Shown here one piece after another: positions 26,133-34,875 of a stretch of 64,000 nucleotides of DNA. The position numbers and the translations under genes were made by a program. This DNA comes from Cloacimonetes bacterium UBA5210 (GTDB lineage: Bacteria; Cloacimonadota; Cloacimonadia; Cloacimonadales; Cloacimonadaceae), in assembly GCA_002412625.1 (NCBI GenBank), contig DHVK01000044.1, positions 23,770 to 87,769 on the forward strand. Direction: 5' to 3'. The notes beneath the pieces were generated by a model. That model worked only from the letters and a program-made list of their open reading frames with translations. It was not told where the DNA came from and did not search any database. Numbering within the stretch: the stretch's first letter is position 1; every line of letters starts with the position of its first letter.

Positions 26133-27057
26133 TAAAAAACTCCACCGTCCGGCGTAAGCCTTCCTTAAAATCCACCTTCACTTCATAGCCCAGCAGCTCC
26201 TTCGCCTTCTCAATCCCCGCCAGCGAATGCTTCACATCCCCGGCGCGATCACGCTCGAACTTCGGCTCAATCTTCTTGCCCAAAATCTCATTGATCATAT
26301 TCACCAAATCGATCAGGGTATAGCGTTCTCCGCAAGCGATGTTGATCACTTCACCCGCTGCCTTCGGTGCTGTGCAAGCCTGGATATTCGCCCACACATT
26401 GTTTTCCACAAAGGTGAAATCTCTCGATTGACTGCCATCGCCGTAGATCACCGGCTCTTTATCTGCCATGATCAGCTTGATGAATTTCGGGATCACCGCA
26501 GAGTATTGGCTGGTGGGGTCCTGATTGGGGCCGAAAACGTTAAAATAGCGCAACGCGACTGTCTCCAAGCCATAAATCTGGGAGAAGATCTGGCAATAAC
26601 GCTCTTGCGCGTATTTGGTGAGCGCGTAGGGCGACATCGGGTTGATCGGCATCGTCTCTACCTTGGGCAAGCTTTCGCTATTGCCGTATATCGATGAAGA
26701 TGAAGCGCATACCACCCGCTTCACGCCAAATTCCTTCGCCGCTTCCAGGATGTTCAACATACCCAGAATGTTCACGTCGTTGGAAGTAATCGGATCGTTA
26801 ATCGAGCGCGGCACCGAAGGCAAAGCCCCCTGATGTAGGATGTAATCCACACCCTTCACGGCAGATCTCACGATGTGAAAACTGCGTAAATCACCCTCGA
26901 TCATGGTCAGGTTTTCGTTCTTCATCAGGGGCAGGATGTTCTCCCGCTTCCCGGTGGCAAAATTGTCCAGTACTACTACCTGCTGCCCTTGTTTGAGCAG
27001 CTCGGAAACGATGTTTGAGCCGATAAAGCCGGCTCCGCCTGTTACTAAATACTTCAT
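26128..27057 (-). CDS. wbpP: UDP-N-acetylglucosamine 4-epimerase (WbpP type)
   Basis: Short-chain dehydrogenase/reductase sugar epimerase of 309 residues. NAD-binding VTGGAGFIGSNIV at 4-16; catalytic Tyr and Lys in SPYALTKYAQERY near 141-153; the family marks SVPRSINDP near 80 and NQDPTSQYSAVIPKFI near 178-193 are those of WbpP/Gne enzymes converting UDP-GlcNAc to UDP-GalNAc. GalA forms are not excluded. It sits four bases downstream of a four-helix-bundle cassette. Confidence 0.82.
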   Translation of the reverse strand: MKYLVTGGAGFIGSNIVSELLKQGQQVVVLDNFATGKRENILPLMKNENLTMIEGDLRSFHIVRSAVKGVDYILHQGALPSVPRSINDPITSNDVNILGMLNILEAAKEFGVKRVVCASSSSIYGNSESLPKVETMPINPMSPYALTKYAQERYCQIFSQIYGLETVALRYFNVFGPNQDPTSQYSAVIPKFIKLIMADKEPVIYGDGSQSRDFTFVENNVWANIQACTAPKAAGEVINIACGERYTLIDLVNMINEILGKKIEPKFERDRAGDVKHSLAGIEKAKELLGYEVKVDFKEGLRRTVEFFR

Positions 27058-27060
27058 TTT

Positions 27061-27462
27061 TTATCCTGTTGTAGGGTTGTAGGGTTGTGGGGTTTTAGGG
27101 TTTTGGGGTTTTGGGGAATTGCTTAACTTATTGATTAATCCTATTAGCATCATTCTCAATACCTTCATCCTGTCAGTCAGTTCGGTCAGGTCACTTATCA
27201 ATCCAAGTCTTTCACAGATAATCAATTGTGTCTCAATCTCAGCCAGGGATCCTTTCGCGATGTAAAGAAACTGGACGAATTCTTTCACATTTCTTCTACC
27301 CTGACCCTCTGCAATGTTTGAAGGAATCGATACAACTGCCCTTCTCATTTGCGAGACCAATCCAAACTGCTCATTAGCTGGGAACTTGGCTGTAAGACTG
27401 TAAACATCCTCGACCAAGTCAATACCACGCTTCCAAACTTCTAAGTCCTTAAAACTATTCAT
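27061..27462 (-). CDS. Four-helix-bundle (IVP-type) protein; C-terminus encoded by cassette end
   Basis: Protein of 133 residues. The core (FKDLEVWKRGIDL near 4-16, MRRAVVSIPSNIAEG near 39-53, EFVQFLYIAKGSLAEIETQL near 61-80) is the four-helix-bundle family first known from 23S rRNA intervening sequences. The last 17 residues (PKPQNPKTPQPYNPTTG) are read from the GGGTTTTG-word end of the cassette, and the stop lies at its very edge. Function unknown; family members are often dispersed between genes. Confidence 0.88.
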   Translation of the reverse strand: MNSFKDLEVWKRGIDLVEDVYSLTAKFPANEQFGLVSQMRRAVVSIPSNIAEGQGRRNVKEFVQFLYIAKGSLAEIETQLIICERLGLISDLTELTDRMKVLRMMLIGLINKLSNSPKPQNPKTPQPYNPTTG

Positions 27463-27506
27463 AACATCTCCAAAACCCTAAAACCCAACAACCCCAAAAC
27501 TGTAAC
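27068..27506. mobile_element. Cassette with GGGTTTTG-word ends carrying a four-helix-bundle gene
   Basis: Left end 27068-27116 is made of GTTGTAGG, GTTTTAGG and GTTTTGGG words. Right end 27470-27506 is the inverse (CCAAAACCC, TAAAACCC, AACCCC). The two ends are an imperfect inverted repeat of about 37-49 bases with one gene between them. The cassette lies between two polysaccharide genes with almost no other spacer. Confidence 0.75.
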
Positions 27507-27510
27507 AGAC

Positions 27511-28278
27511 TTATCTGCGTGATCTGCGTGCCAACATTCCCTTGATCGAGTTCTTCACATTCTGCCCAACCAGCTCCACCACCCAAGGCACCAATTCATC
27601 ATTCCAGCGCTGGGGATGCGTATTGATCATCATCTGTTTCGGCATTGCACCCTGTTTGATCAGTTCGATAAAGTGCTCTGTGCTCTTCACCTCAATCTCA
27701 AAGGGACTCTCCACCTTATCCCGGATGCTGGCATCGCGATTATTCCATTTCCTGCCCGTGTCCGTAATGTAGAACAGCTTGTAGTAATCAATGTCGAAGT
27801 AAGGCTCGCCAATGATCCCATATTTTCGGTAATCGTAATGTTTCCATAAGTCCTTGTTGTCATACTTGGAGAGCGGACTGCCATGCATACAGATCGTATC
27901 AATAGGTGCCATCTTTCTCAGCTTTTCAAGATTCTGTTCAAAGCTTCTAATCGCCTTTTCGGGATCACCCTTAGCGGGATCCATATCCTCATAATGATAA
28001 CCGATCTCATGCCCCAGCTTTTTGATCGCCAAGAGCCTATCCACATGCAAGGATTCCGGTACTATCCGGAAATAGTAGGACGCTTTTAGCCCTTTCTCAT
28101 GCTCGATCTCTGCAAAACACAACGAATTGCCCGGTTTCTTATCCACGTCGTGCCTCAAAATCACTACTTTCTGCTGCGGGGCATTCAAATATTCCCTGAA
28201 GGTCTGGAACTCGAAGCCTGCGCTTATCAATGCCTCTAGCATCTCGCGATATCTTGCAATAGTAAAATCAAACATCAT
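27511..28278 (-). CDS. WbmS-like polysaccharide deacetylase-fold protein
   Basis: Protein of 255 residues. VVILRHDVDKKPGNSLCFAE near 33-52, YYFRIVP near 66 and IGYHYEDMD near 91 match the WbmS group of the carbohydrate esterase 4 fold found in O-antigen loci. The HDVD Asp-His set could hold a metal. MHGSPLSKYDN near 131-141 and MMINTHPQRWND near 217-228 are conserved late motifs. Substrate unknown. Homologous to the 24.6-kb gene but more typical. Confidence 0.75.
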   Translation of the reverse strand: MMFDFTIARYREMLEALISAGFEFQTFREYLNAPQQKVVILRHDVDKKPGNSLCFAEIEHEKGLKASYYFRIVPESLHVDRLLAIKKLGHEIGYHYEDMDPAKGDPEKAIRSFEQNLEKLRKMAPIDTICMHGSPLSKYDNKDLWKHYDYRKYGIIGEPYFDIDYYKLFYITDTGRKWNNRDASIRDKVESPFEIEVKSTEHFIELIKQGAMPKQMMINTHPQRWNDELVPWVVELVGQNVKNSIKGMLARRSRR

Positions 28279-28281
28279 TTA

Positions 28282-28310
28282 AATCCGAATAATCCGTCAA
28301 ATCCGTGTGC
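28282..28310. repeat. ATCCGT-word block between genes
   Basis: Reads AATCCGAATAATCCGTCAAA then ATCCGTGTG in the 35-base gap between the WbmS-like gene and wbjD. Same words occur at 30227-30255 inside wbjC, 49352-49398 and 55077-55116. Confidence 0.55.
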
Positions 28311-28313
28311 CCA

Positions 28314-29429
28314 TTAATAAAGCCCACTCCACTGCTTATGTAGCTTCGCAGTCCCCATCACGAGCTTCAATACCCTCATCGCGGTATTCTCAACTTCATA
28401 CTCTGGACAAATCTTGGCATATTGCGCACCTTCATCCACTACCAGATCGATGGAACCCATCACGACTTCCGGATCAAAGCCTGTAATCACGATAGTTCCC
28501 GCATCGATAGCTTCGGGTCTTTCCATTGAGTTCCGAATTGTGATCGCGGGGAATCTGAGCATTGCGCTTTCTTCGCTGATGGTTCCGCTATCCGAGATAA
28601 CACATAGGGCATTCATCTGCAGATTATTGTAGTCCGAAAAGCCAAAGGGCTTCAAAAACTGGATGAGCGGATCGAAATCAAAGTTTTCCAGCATCTCCAA
28701 GCGCTTGCGAGTGCGGGGATGCGTACTCACGATAATCGGATAATGATATTTCTCGGCAAGCGTGTTGAGTACAGTTCCGATCTTTCTCAGATTATCAGGA
28801 TAATCCACGTTCTCTTCCCTGTGTACCGAAACCAGGAAGTACTTTCTCTGTTTAAGACTGAGCTCATTCAAAGCGTCAGATTGATTGATTTTGGGCAGAT
28901 AGCGGTTGAGCACTTCAAACATGGGCGATCCGGTCACGTATACTCTTCGATGAGAAAGCCCTTCTGCCAAGAGGTGCCTGCGTGAATTTTCGGTATATAC
29001 TAAGTTGAAATCCGAGATATGATCTATCATTTTGCGATTGATCTCCTCCGGAACATTGGCGTCAAAGCTGCGATTCCCCGCTTCCATGTGGAAAATTGGA
29101 ATATGCTTCCGCTTTGCCATGATCGCTGCAATGGAGGCATTGGTATCTCCCAAAATCAGCATGGCATCCGGCTTTTCCTGATCCAGGATCTCTTCGATCT
29201 TGATCAGAGTTTCCCCTAACACATGTCCCAGGCTGGAGGTATTCACATTCAGGAAATGATCCGGTTTTCTAAGCCCCAGATCATCAAAGAATATCTGATT
29301 CAGTTCATAATCATAATTCTGCCCGGTATGCACCAGGATGTGTTTGGTATATTTATCGAATAAGGGTATCACGCAGGCCAGCCTGATTATCTCCGGCCTC
29401 GTACCTACTACAGTTATCACTTTTAGCAT
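28314..29429 (-). CDS. wbjD: UDP-2-acetamido-2,6-dideoxy-L-talose 2-epimerase (WbjD/CapG type)
   Basis: Non-hydrolysing UDP-GlcNAc 2-epimerase family, 371 residues. TVVGTRPEIIRLACV near 6-20, HTGQNYDYELNQIFF near 34-48, LGDTNASI near 93-100 and HMEAGNRSFDANVPEEINRK near 114-133 are family marks; the NYDYELN and GNRSF variants point to the CapG/WbjD branch. With wbjC and wbjB directly upstream it completes UDP-L-FucNAc synthesis from UDP-GlcNAc. Order WbjB-WbjC-WbjD follows the usual pathway order along transcription. Confidence 0.87.
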   Translation of the reverse strand: MLKVITVVGTRPEIIRLACVIPLFDKYTKHILVHTGQNYDYELNQIFFDDLGLRKPDHFLNVNTSSLGHVLGETLIKIEEILDQEKPDAMLILGDTNASIAAIMAKRKHIPIFHMEAGNRSFDANVPEEINRKMIDHISDFNLVYTENSRRHLLAEGLSHRRVYVTGSPMFEVLNRYLPKINQSDALNELSLKQRKYFLVSVHREENVDYPDNLRKIGTVLNTLAEKYHYPIIVSTHPRTRKRLEMLENFDFDPLIQFLKPFGFSDYNNLQMNALCVISDSGTISEESAMLRFPAITIRNSMERPEAIDAGTIVITGFDPEVVMGSIDLVVDEGAQYAKICPEYEVENTAMRVLKLVMGTAKLHKQWSGLY

Positions 29430-29433
29430 ATAT

Positions 29434-29587
29434 GTTTCCCGCAGAGCACGCTGAATGTTGCGCAGATTCCGCTGATTGTTTTGTAACTGGTAAGCATTAA
29501 TTAGTCCTCATTATGTCGTTCTGTGGTTTCAAAATAAATGGATATTTCGCGAGATCTGCGTATCAATCTGAGCAATCTGCGGGAAAC
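29434..29587. mobile_element. Empty 154-bp cassette between wbjC and wbjD
   Basis: Perfect 12-bp terminal inverted repeat GTTTCCCGCAGA (29434-29445) / TCTGCGGGAAAC (29576-29587), with inward degenerate words GCAGATT and ATCTGCG. No open frame inside. Its ends lie 4 bases before the wbjD ATG and directly at the wbjC stop codon, so it fills the whole spacer. Confidence 0.7.
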
Positions 29588-30820
29588 CTAAACTTCTTCA
29601 AAGTAGGTATCGGGGTCAGCTGGATCATAAAACTCATTGATCCAAAACATTGTCAGCAGTTCCCCATCCCCAACATTTGAGATATTGTGAGTGTACCAAA
29701 TCGGCATATCCACATATCCGGGATCGGAGCCATCCACAATGTATTCTATCACTTCTTCACTACCGAATTTACGTAGCTTGATTGATGCCTTGCCCTGAAT
29801 CACAGCAAACCGTTCCACCTTACGGATGTGGAAATGGTTCCCTCTCGTTATTCCCGGAACGGTGGTAGAAAACGCAGCCTGTCCACCGGAGCAAAACTTC
29901 ATCGCTTCGACATACACGCCTCTGGGATCAGAATTCTTTCTGTATTTAACCGGAAAATGCTCCTTTGATATGTAAGACCGGAATGTATTGAACAAACAAA
30001 GATCAAACCTATCCTTCAAATCTGGGAAAATCCCTTTGACTTGATACATTTCCCGAAATCCCTTCAATTTCTCCAACAGCTCCGTCACCTTGTACTCTGC
30101 CATATGCTCTACATGAATAAGCCGTTCAGGCTTTGCCAATGGAGAATTGAGAGTTGAGAATTGAGAATCAATATCGGTGCCTTTGCTGCTTTCGGTGGTG
30201 TTATTGATAGTATCTGATCCCTGTATATCCGTCCCATCCGTCAAATCCGTGTAACTATCAACAAGTCCAATCACCCGCTGCACTAGATCCCCCACATAGA
30301 TCAGCTTCAGTTCCGCGTCCACCTCTATCTTTGGCTCCAGGTTATTCACAACCTGATGCGAGAAGGTCGATATCACAGAATTGTAAAAAGGCACCCCAAA
30401 GGGTCCAAACACATTAGGAATAATCAAGCCGGTAAAAGCCGCATCATTTCGCTCTGCCCATTCGTTGAACAGCACACGTCCCTCACGTTTAGACCTGCCA
30501 TAGAGATTATCCCGTTCTTCTTGAAGGGATGAACTCATTATTACATATGGCTTGCTCTGTGTCCTCTCCATGGAGAATACTAGTTTCTGAACCAACTCTA
30601 TATTTGTTCTATATAGCACATCCGGATCGTTATGTCTGTTCATCGCCGCCAGATGCACGATCACATCGCACTGTATTACAAAAGCATCCAATGCTTCTTG
30701 CGCCTGAAAGTAATCATCCCTGAATGGGATACATTCGTACTTCTCTTCGTTCAAACTCAGGGTGTTGTACAAGTGTGTGCCGATAAACCCCGCCTGCCCT
30801 GTAATACCTATTCTTATCAT
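29588..30820 (-). CDS. wbjC: UDP-sugar epimerase-reductase WbjC/CapF, with in-frame insertion
   Basis: Bifunctional CapF-type enzyme: N-terminal SDR domain (GITGQAGFIGTHLYN at 4-18; SSSLQEERDNLYGRSKREG near 95-113) and C-terminal cupin (FCSGGQAAFSTTVPGITRGNH near 312-332 and the His-rich metal site). It converts the WbjB product toward UDP-L-6-deoxy-talosamine. At 410 residues it is about 40 longer than CapF of S. aureus (369). The excess is a low-complexity Ser/Thr/Asp/Asn stretch near residues 189-228, read from repeat-rich DNA at 30137-30258, in frame and without stops. Whether the enzyme still works is unknown. Confidence 0.88.
   Translation of the reverse strand: MIRIGITGQAGFIGTHLYNTLSLNEEKYECIPFRDDYFQAQEALDAFVIQCDVIVHLAAMNRHNDPDVLYRTNIELVQKLVFSMERTQSKPYVIMSSSLQEERDNLYGRSKREGRVLFNEWAERNDAAFTGLIIPNVFGPFGVPFYNSVISTFSHQVVNNLEPKIEVDAELKLIYVGDLVQRVIGLVDSYTDLTDGTDIQGSDTINNTTESSKGTDIDSQFSTLNSPLAKPERLIHVEHMAEYKVTELLEKLKGFREMYQVKGIFPDLKDRFDLCLFNTFRSYISKEHFPVKYRKNSDPRGVYVEAMKFCSGGQAAFSTTVPGITRGNHFHIRKVERFAVIQGKASIKLRKFGSEEVIEYIVDGSDPGYVDMPIWYTHNISNVGDGELLTMFWINEFYDPADPDTYFEEV
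30137..30258. mobile_element. In-frame repeat-rich insertion in wbjC
   Basis: About 120 bases with GAATTGAGAGTTGAGAATTG words at one side (30141-30169) and ATCCGTCCCATCCGTCAAA words at the other (30227-30255). These words occur elsewhere in the window only between genes or at cassette ends. The two sides are not inverse copies of each other, so this may be a composite of two ends. Confidence 0.6.
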
Positions 30821-30825
30821 CTTTT

Positions 30826-31298
30826 TTCCCGCTGAACTCGCAGATCGTTGCGCTGATTGCGCGGATACGATACTGTCATAGATTATTCACTTTCCTGACT
30901 ATGCCTTGATTGATATCTGCGGTATTGAAGTTGACAAGTATTCCTAACTTCAATTCTGTAAGCCGCAGATAAGTTAAAAGTTGCTTATGATGAACTGGAA
31001 GCAGTGTTTCAACAGACTTGATCTCAACTATTACTTTGCCCTCAACCAGTAAATCCAACCTAAAAGCTTAACCCAGATCCACGCCTTCATAAACTGCAGA
31101 AATTGGTACTTGAGACCTGACGCTCACACCCTGTTTGTTGAGCTCTGCAATCAATGCTTTCTCGTAGACTGACTCATAAAGACCCGGATATAGAGCCTCG
31201 TACACAGTATATATGCAACCCCTTATCTTGAAGGATATCTCGTTTTCGGTCATATTTTTCTGCGAAATCTGCGAAACGATCCGCGTTATCAGCGGGAA
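30826..31298. mobile_element. Cassette with CGCAGAT-word ends carrying a broken GxxExxY gene
   Basis: Left end 30826-30866 (TTCCCGCTGAACTCGCAG...) and right end 31258-31298 are an imperfect inverted repeat of about 41 bases; the outer 10 bases TTCCCGCTGA are identical. Inner words follow CGCAGATT. The wbjB stop codon TGA (31289-31291) is part of the right end. Confidence 0.75.
30876..31253 (-). pseudogene. GxxExxY family gene broken by one nonsense codon
   Basis: The N-terminal half (31253 to 31068) reads GLYESVYEKAL, the GxxExxY signature, and ends VDLG followed by TAA at 31070-31068. The same frame continues AFRLDLLVEGKVIVEIK, with the PD-(D/E)XK Asp and ExK, to 30876. A Tyr is usual at the stop position in this family, so TAT/TAC to TAA is the simplest cause. 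No frameshift is needed. Recent single-base inactivation or a sequencing error are both possible. Confidence 0.85.
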
Positions 31299-32302
31299 CT
31301 TAACTCGTCTCGCACATAAGCAAGCGTCATCAGCTTCTCTTTGATCTCCGCTATCGATAAACGATGGGTATTCTCCGAAGTATAATCCACTGCTTCAGCT
31401 ACCTTAGCTTCGCCACTCTCAAAATACTTCTCATAGTTCAGATCCCTGGTATCCGCCGGTATCCGGTAATAGCCGGGTAGATCAATGGCTTTCGCCATTT
31501 CCTCACGATTCACCAGTGTCTCATGCTTCTTCTCCCCGTGGCGTGTGCCGATGATCTTTATCTCAGTATTGGCTTCAAACATCTCGATCAAAGCCTGTGC
31601 CAAATCTGTTACGGTGGACGCGGGGGATTTCTGCACAAAGATATCTCCCTGCACACCATGCTGATAGGCATAAACAACCAGTTCTACCGCTTCTTCAAGA
31701 GACATCAGATATCTGGTCATGGTGGGATCTGTAATCGTAATCGGCTTCCCAGCCTTGATCTGCTCTATAAATAGTGGGATCACCGAACCCCTGGACGCCA
31801 TCACGTTACCATAACGCGTACCGCAGAGGACAGTACCGTTTTCCGGCTGTTGGCGCGAATTTGCCACCATCACCTTCTCCATCATCGCTTTGGACATGCC
31901 CATCGCATTGATGGGATACACCGCCTTGTCAGTGGAAAGCACAATCACTTTTTTCACTTGATTGGCAATTGCTGCCCTGAGCACGTTTTCCGCACCAAGT
32001 ACATTGGTTTTCACCGCCTGAATCGGAAAAAACTCACAGGAAGGAACTTGCTTCAGCGCTGCGGCGTGAAACACGTAGTCTACTCCGATCATGGCGTTGG
32101 CTACGCTCTCATAATCCCGCACATCTCCAAGATGGAACTTGATCTTGGGATTGTTATACAATTTGCGCATATCGTCCTGTTTCTTCTCGTCACGGCTAAA
32201 TATGCGAATCTCTTTTACATCGGTATTCAAAAACCGGTTGAGCACTGCGTTTCCAAAGGACCCGGTGCCGCCGGTGATAATTATTGTTCTATTCTTGAAC
32301 AT
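31289..32302 (-). CDS. wbjB: UDP-GlcNAc 4,6-dehydratase/5-epimerase (WbjB/CapE type)
   Basis: SDR of 337 residues. NAD motif ITGGTGSFGNAVL near 9-21; KLYNNPKIKFHLGDVRDYESV near 47-67; catalytic triad region has STDKAVYPINAMGMSKAMMEK near 122-142, where Met replaces the usual Tyr as in CapE/FlaA1-like dehydratases; then GTRYGNVMASRGSVIPLF near 160-177. First step of UDP-L-FucNAc synthesis. The last codons (SSR-stop) come from the TTCCCGCTGA end of the adjoining cassette. Confidence 0.9.
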   Translation of the reverse strand: MFKNRTIIITGGTGSFGNAVLNRFLNTDVKEIRIFSRDEKKQDDMRKLYNNPKIKFHLGDVRDYESVANAMIGVDYVFHAAALKQVPSCEFFPIQAVKTNVLGAENVLRAAIANQVKKVIVLSTDKAVYPINAMGMSKAMMEKVMVANSRQQPENGTVLCGTRYGNVMASRGSVIPLFIEQIKAGKPITITDPTMTRYLMSLEEAVELVVYAYQHGVQGDIFVQKSPASTVTDLAQALIEMFEANTEIKIIGTRHGEKKHETLVNREEMAKAIDLPGYYRIPADTRDLNYEKYFESGEAKVAEAVDYTSENTHRLSIAEIKEKLMTLAYVRDELSSR

Positions 32303-32338
32303 ATCCCTGTTTTCCTCTAGTAATTTTAAAATAGTGGC

Positions 32339-33421
32339 TTATCTGAATCTGTCGAAATCAATTTTACCAGCTTTTGTAAGCTCAAGAGATTCCGGTGCAG
32401 ACTCAAGTAGCCATACCCAAAAAGCAGTTACATCAATTTTATCGTTTAACAAGCGCAGTCGTTTCTCTGCCCATTCCGGTTTTGTTTCAGGATTTTTAAG
32501 TAGCTGATCCATCTTTCTCAGCATCCAGTGAAAGTGCCTGGGGTGGTAGCTGTAGGCAAGGTCATAATACTTTTCTACTTCTTCTATTACAGTTAGCTTC
32601 CCGGCAAATGTGTTGCACCGGAAAGCCGGTGTGCCCAAGATTGCAGCCTCGGTAGTCATCGTTTGACTGTCGCAAGCTAGCATTTGAGCGTAATACATCA
32701 ATGAGTGCATCTTTTCCGGTGAAATTGGAGCGGCGTACTTGGCAAAATCCGGATCGTTAACTTCGGACGTGATCAGGACCTTTCCATGTTGCTCCAGCAA
32801 GTTGATGAGCTGCCATTTCTGATCTGTCGATAAGCCATACATGCCCACATCATGGTGAGCTTTAAATGCAGTAAACCTAAGAATATAAAAGGGATCATCT
32901 TCGGTAAGTCCGCATTCCTTCAAGACTTCAGGGTTCGGGGTGAACCGATTGGGATGCAGATATGCCAGTTCCTGATACCCAGGATAACATATCTGCTTTG
33001 GGTGTCTTTGGAAAGCCAGGGCATCCGGCATCATCAGGTAATCTGCAAAGGGATACACAAACTTGGTGGCAAGCGGTAAAACTGCCAGATCACTATCCGT
33101 GGTTGCGATTGATATTGCTCTCGTAAATTTTGCCGCATGCACATTGGAGGCCGAAGTCCCGAGAGCTATATCAATCTCCAGCTCTCTAAGATGCTTTAAA
33201 CATACCAGATCATACCTTAATTGTTTAAATGCCTTATTGATAAGTCCATCCTTTTTTTCCCCATAAGAGATGAATGGGATATCATAGGCCTTGAACAAAG
33301 CCTCTATTATTGGTACGTTTTTACTACTATAGTAAACACTATGCTTGCCCTGCATTTCAGACTTGAGATTGCGAAAATAATGCACTTGAGCGGGATGATT
33401 TACATCTATTAATATCTTCAT
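32339..33421 (-). CDS. DUF354 family protein (GT-B-like)
   Basis: Protein of 360 residues starting MKILIDVNHPAQVHYFRN, the DUF354 signature, with two Rossmann-like halves as in GT-B glycosyltransferases such as UDP-GlcNAc 2-epimerase/MurG folds. DIALGTSASNVHAAKFT near 85-101, TDSDLAVLPL and ACDSQTMTTEAAILGTPAFR near 251-270 (nucleotide-binding-like) are visible. Members recur in polysaccharide loci; a transferase role is likely but donor unknown. It overlaps the lipoprotein gene by 4 bases. Confidence 0.75.
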   Translation of the reverse strand: MKILIDVNHPAQVHYFRNLKSEMQGKHSVYYSSKNVPIIEALFKAYDIPFISYGEKKDGLINKAFKQLRYDLVCLKHLRELEIDIALGTSASNVHAAKFTRAISIATTDSDLAVLPLATKFVYPFADYLMMPDALAFQRHPKQICYPGYQELAYLHPNRFTPNPEVLKECGLTEDDPFYILRFTAFKAHHDVGMYGLSTDQKWQLINLLEQHGKVLITSEVNDPDFAKYAAPISPEKMHSLMYYAQMLACDSQTMTTEAAILGTPAFRCNTFAGKLTVIEEVEKYYDLAYSYHPRHFHWMLRKMDQLLKNPETKPEWAEKRLRLLNDKIDVTAFWVWLLESAPESLELTKAGKIDFDRFR

Positions 33422-34875
33422 TGATTGAATACTCCAGCTGGATTAGGAGAATACGAGAATGGCAGATAGTCAACTACTGTAAGCAGTAAATGGTAATTGA
33501 CATCGTCAACCGAATCACTATTTCGATCATATATCAGAGCAGCAATTTCCTCCGCATCACTCGTGAACCAATAATTCCGTGAACCGTCCAGGTGCACAAT
33601 AGGAGAGCTGTAGTACATGCACCTTGATTTGATGCCATACTGTGAGCAATTCAGGTTATTGAACTGAGCAGAGAACCAAGCATCAACTTTGTCGGAATAG
33701 ACGCCAATATTAGCTTCAATGTCATTGTAGTCTGCTTGGATTTGCCCACGAAAATTATAAATTGCAGTATTAGAGTGCCTGAATGTGTTGTAATGGACCA
33801 ATCCCGAACCATCTTGGGCAATGAAGACATCTCTGTTGGAGTTGTTGTTGAAATAGTTGTTATAAACCGTAGCATTGGGAGTTCCCGAAATCAATAGTCC
33901 GTTCACATTTCCCCAAAAATGGCACTTCTCAATTACTACAGTATTGGAGTTTTCAAAATTCGCACCCGCTCTAATAGTTTCACTGGAACCGTTTACCGAA
34001 CTGTTTTTCATCGAAAAATTGCTTACTCCAACAGCGGCAAAGCCCTGATAAAAAGCGTTTACAGAGAAATTTTCGATACTGCTGCCATCTCCGTACCAGA
34101 ATGTTGTTCCCAGAACAGAGAAATCGATAGAAATATTTCTGATGCTTTTGGAATCTTGATTATGAAAAGTCACCGATTCGAATCTTTCTATCGCTTCGGA
34201 AGCATCATAACTAAAGAGTCTATCTTTCGTACTGATCTTAAGAGATGCGCTGGAATCCGTTTGCAAAGTGCCATAAATGTCTAGATTGCTGCCTGGATTC
34301 ATATAGAGAACAACCCCAGTGCCTACGATTAGCCTGCCTTCTGGAAGCACTTGAACATCAGAAACAGAATAGTAGGACCTGTTATCGACCAGAGAATATG
34401 TGTCATGTACAACGCTGGGGATTTCAATCAAAGGATTGATGACTATCTGCAGATCACTCAAGCTACTGTCTATCATCATATCTAATCTATACTGTAAACC
34501 ATAATCTTCTTTCATGGAAACGATATTGTATTTGCCTCGTCTTACATTTTTAAGTATGAACTCTCCGTTCATGTCTGCATTAATCATTGCCACGGGTTGA
34601 TAACGACGATGATCAAACAAAAGATAAAACTCTGCAGATGCACCGTGATTGGGATATAAGGACTTCATTTGACTATTCTCATCAGACATAACAACACTCT
34701 CATACAACAATACCACAGCATTGGCAAGGGGCTGGTTATTATTATCGTACACCACACCACTCACGGTGTAATTGTCAGGTTTGGTCGGTGAATTGCATGA
34801 AGTCAAGATCAGCATTATCAATATGTGAGCACAAACAGAACATGCTGCTCTTGCTATAACGCTACGATTGTACAT
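33418..34875 (-). CDS. Predicted lipoprotein with Ig-like and right-handed beta-helix regions
   Basis: Protein of 485 residues. A long signal ends in LILTSCNSP, a lipobox giving lipidated Cys27. Next is a carboxypeptidase-regulatory-like domain (YTVSGVVYDNNNQPLANAVVL near 36-56), then parallel beta-helix coils (about 180-430; repeated INxTFWYGDG, NSNTVVIEKCHFWGN, VYNNYFNNNSN). Such proteins are often polysaccharide lyases, epimerases or adhesins; no catalytic residues recognised. Context suggests outer-membrane glycan processing. It overlaps the acyltransferase gene by 14 bases. Confidence 0.8.
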   Translation of the reverse strand: MYNRSVIARAACSVCAHILIMLILTSCNSPTKPDNYTVSGVVYDNNNQPLANAVVLLYESVVMSDENSQMKSLYPNHGASAEFYLLFDHRRYQPVAMINADMNGEFILKNVRRGKYNIVSMKEDYGLQYRLDMMIDSSLSDLQIVINPLIEIPSVVHDTYSLVDNRSYYSVSDVQVLPEGRLIVGTGVVLYMNPGSNLDIYGTLQTDSSASLKISTKDRLFSYDASEAIERFESVTFHNQDSKSIRNISIDFSVLGTTFWYGDGSSIENFSVNAFYQGFAAVGVSNFSMKNSSVNGSSETIRAGANFENSNTVVIEKCHFWGNVNGLLISGTPNATVYNNYFNNNSNRDVFIAQDGSGLVHYNTFRHSNTAIYNFRGQIQADYNDIEANIGVYSDKVDAWFSAQFNNLNCSQYGIKSRCMYYSSPIVHLDGSRNYWFTSDAEEIAALIYDRNSDSVDDVNYHLLLTVVDYLPFSYSPNPAGVFNQ

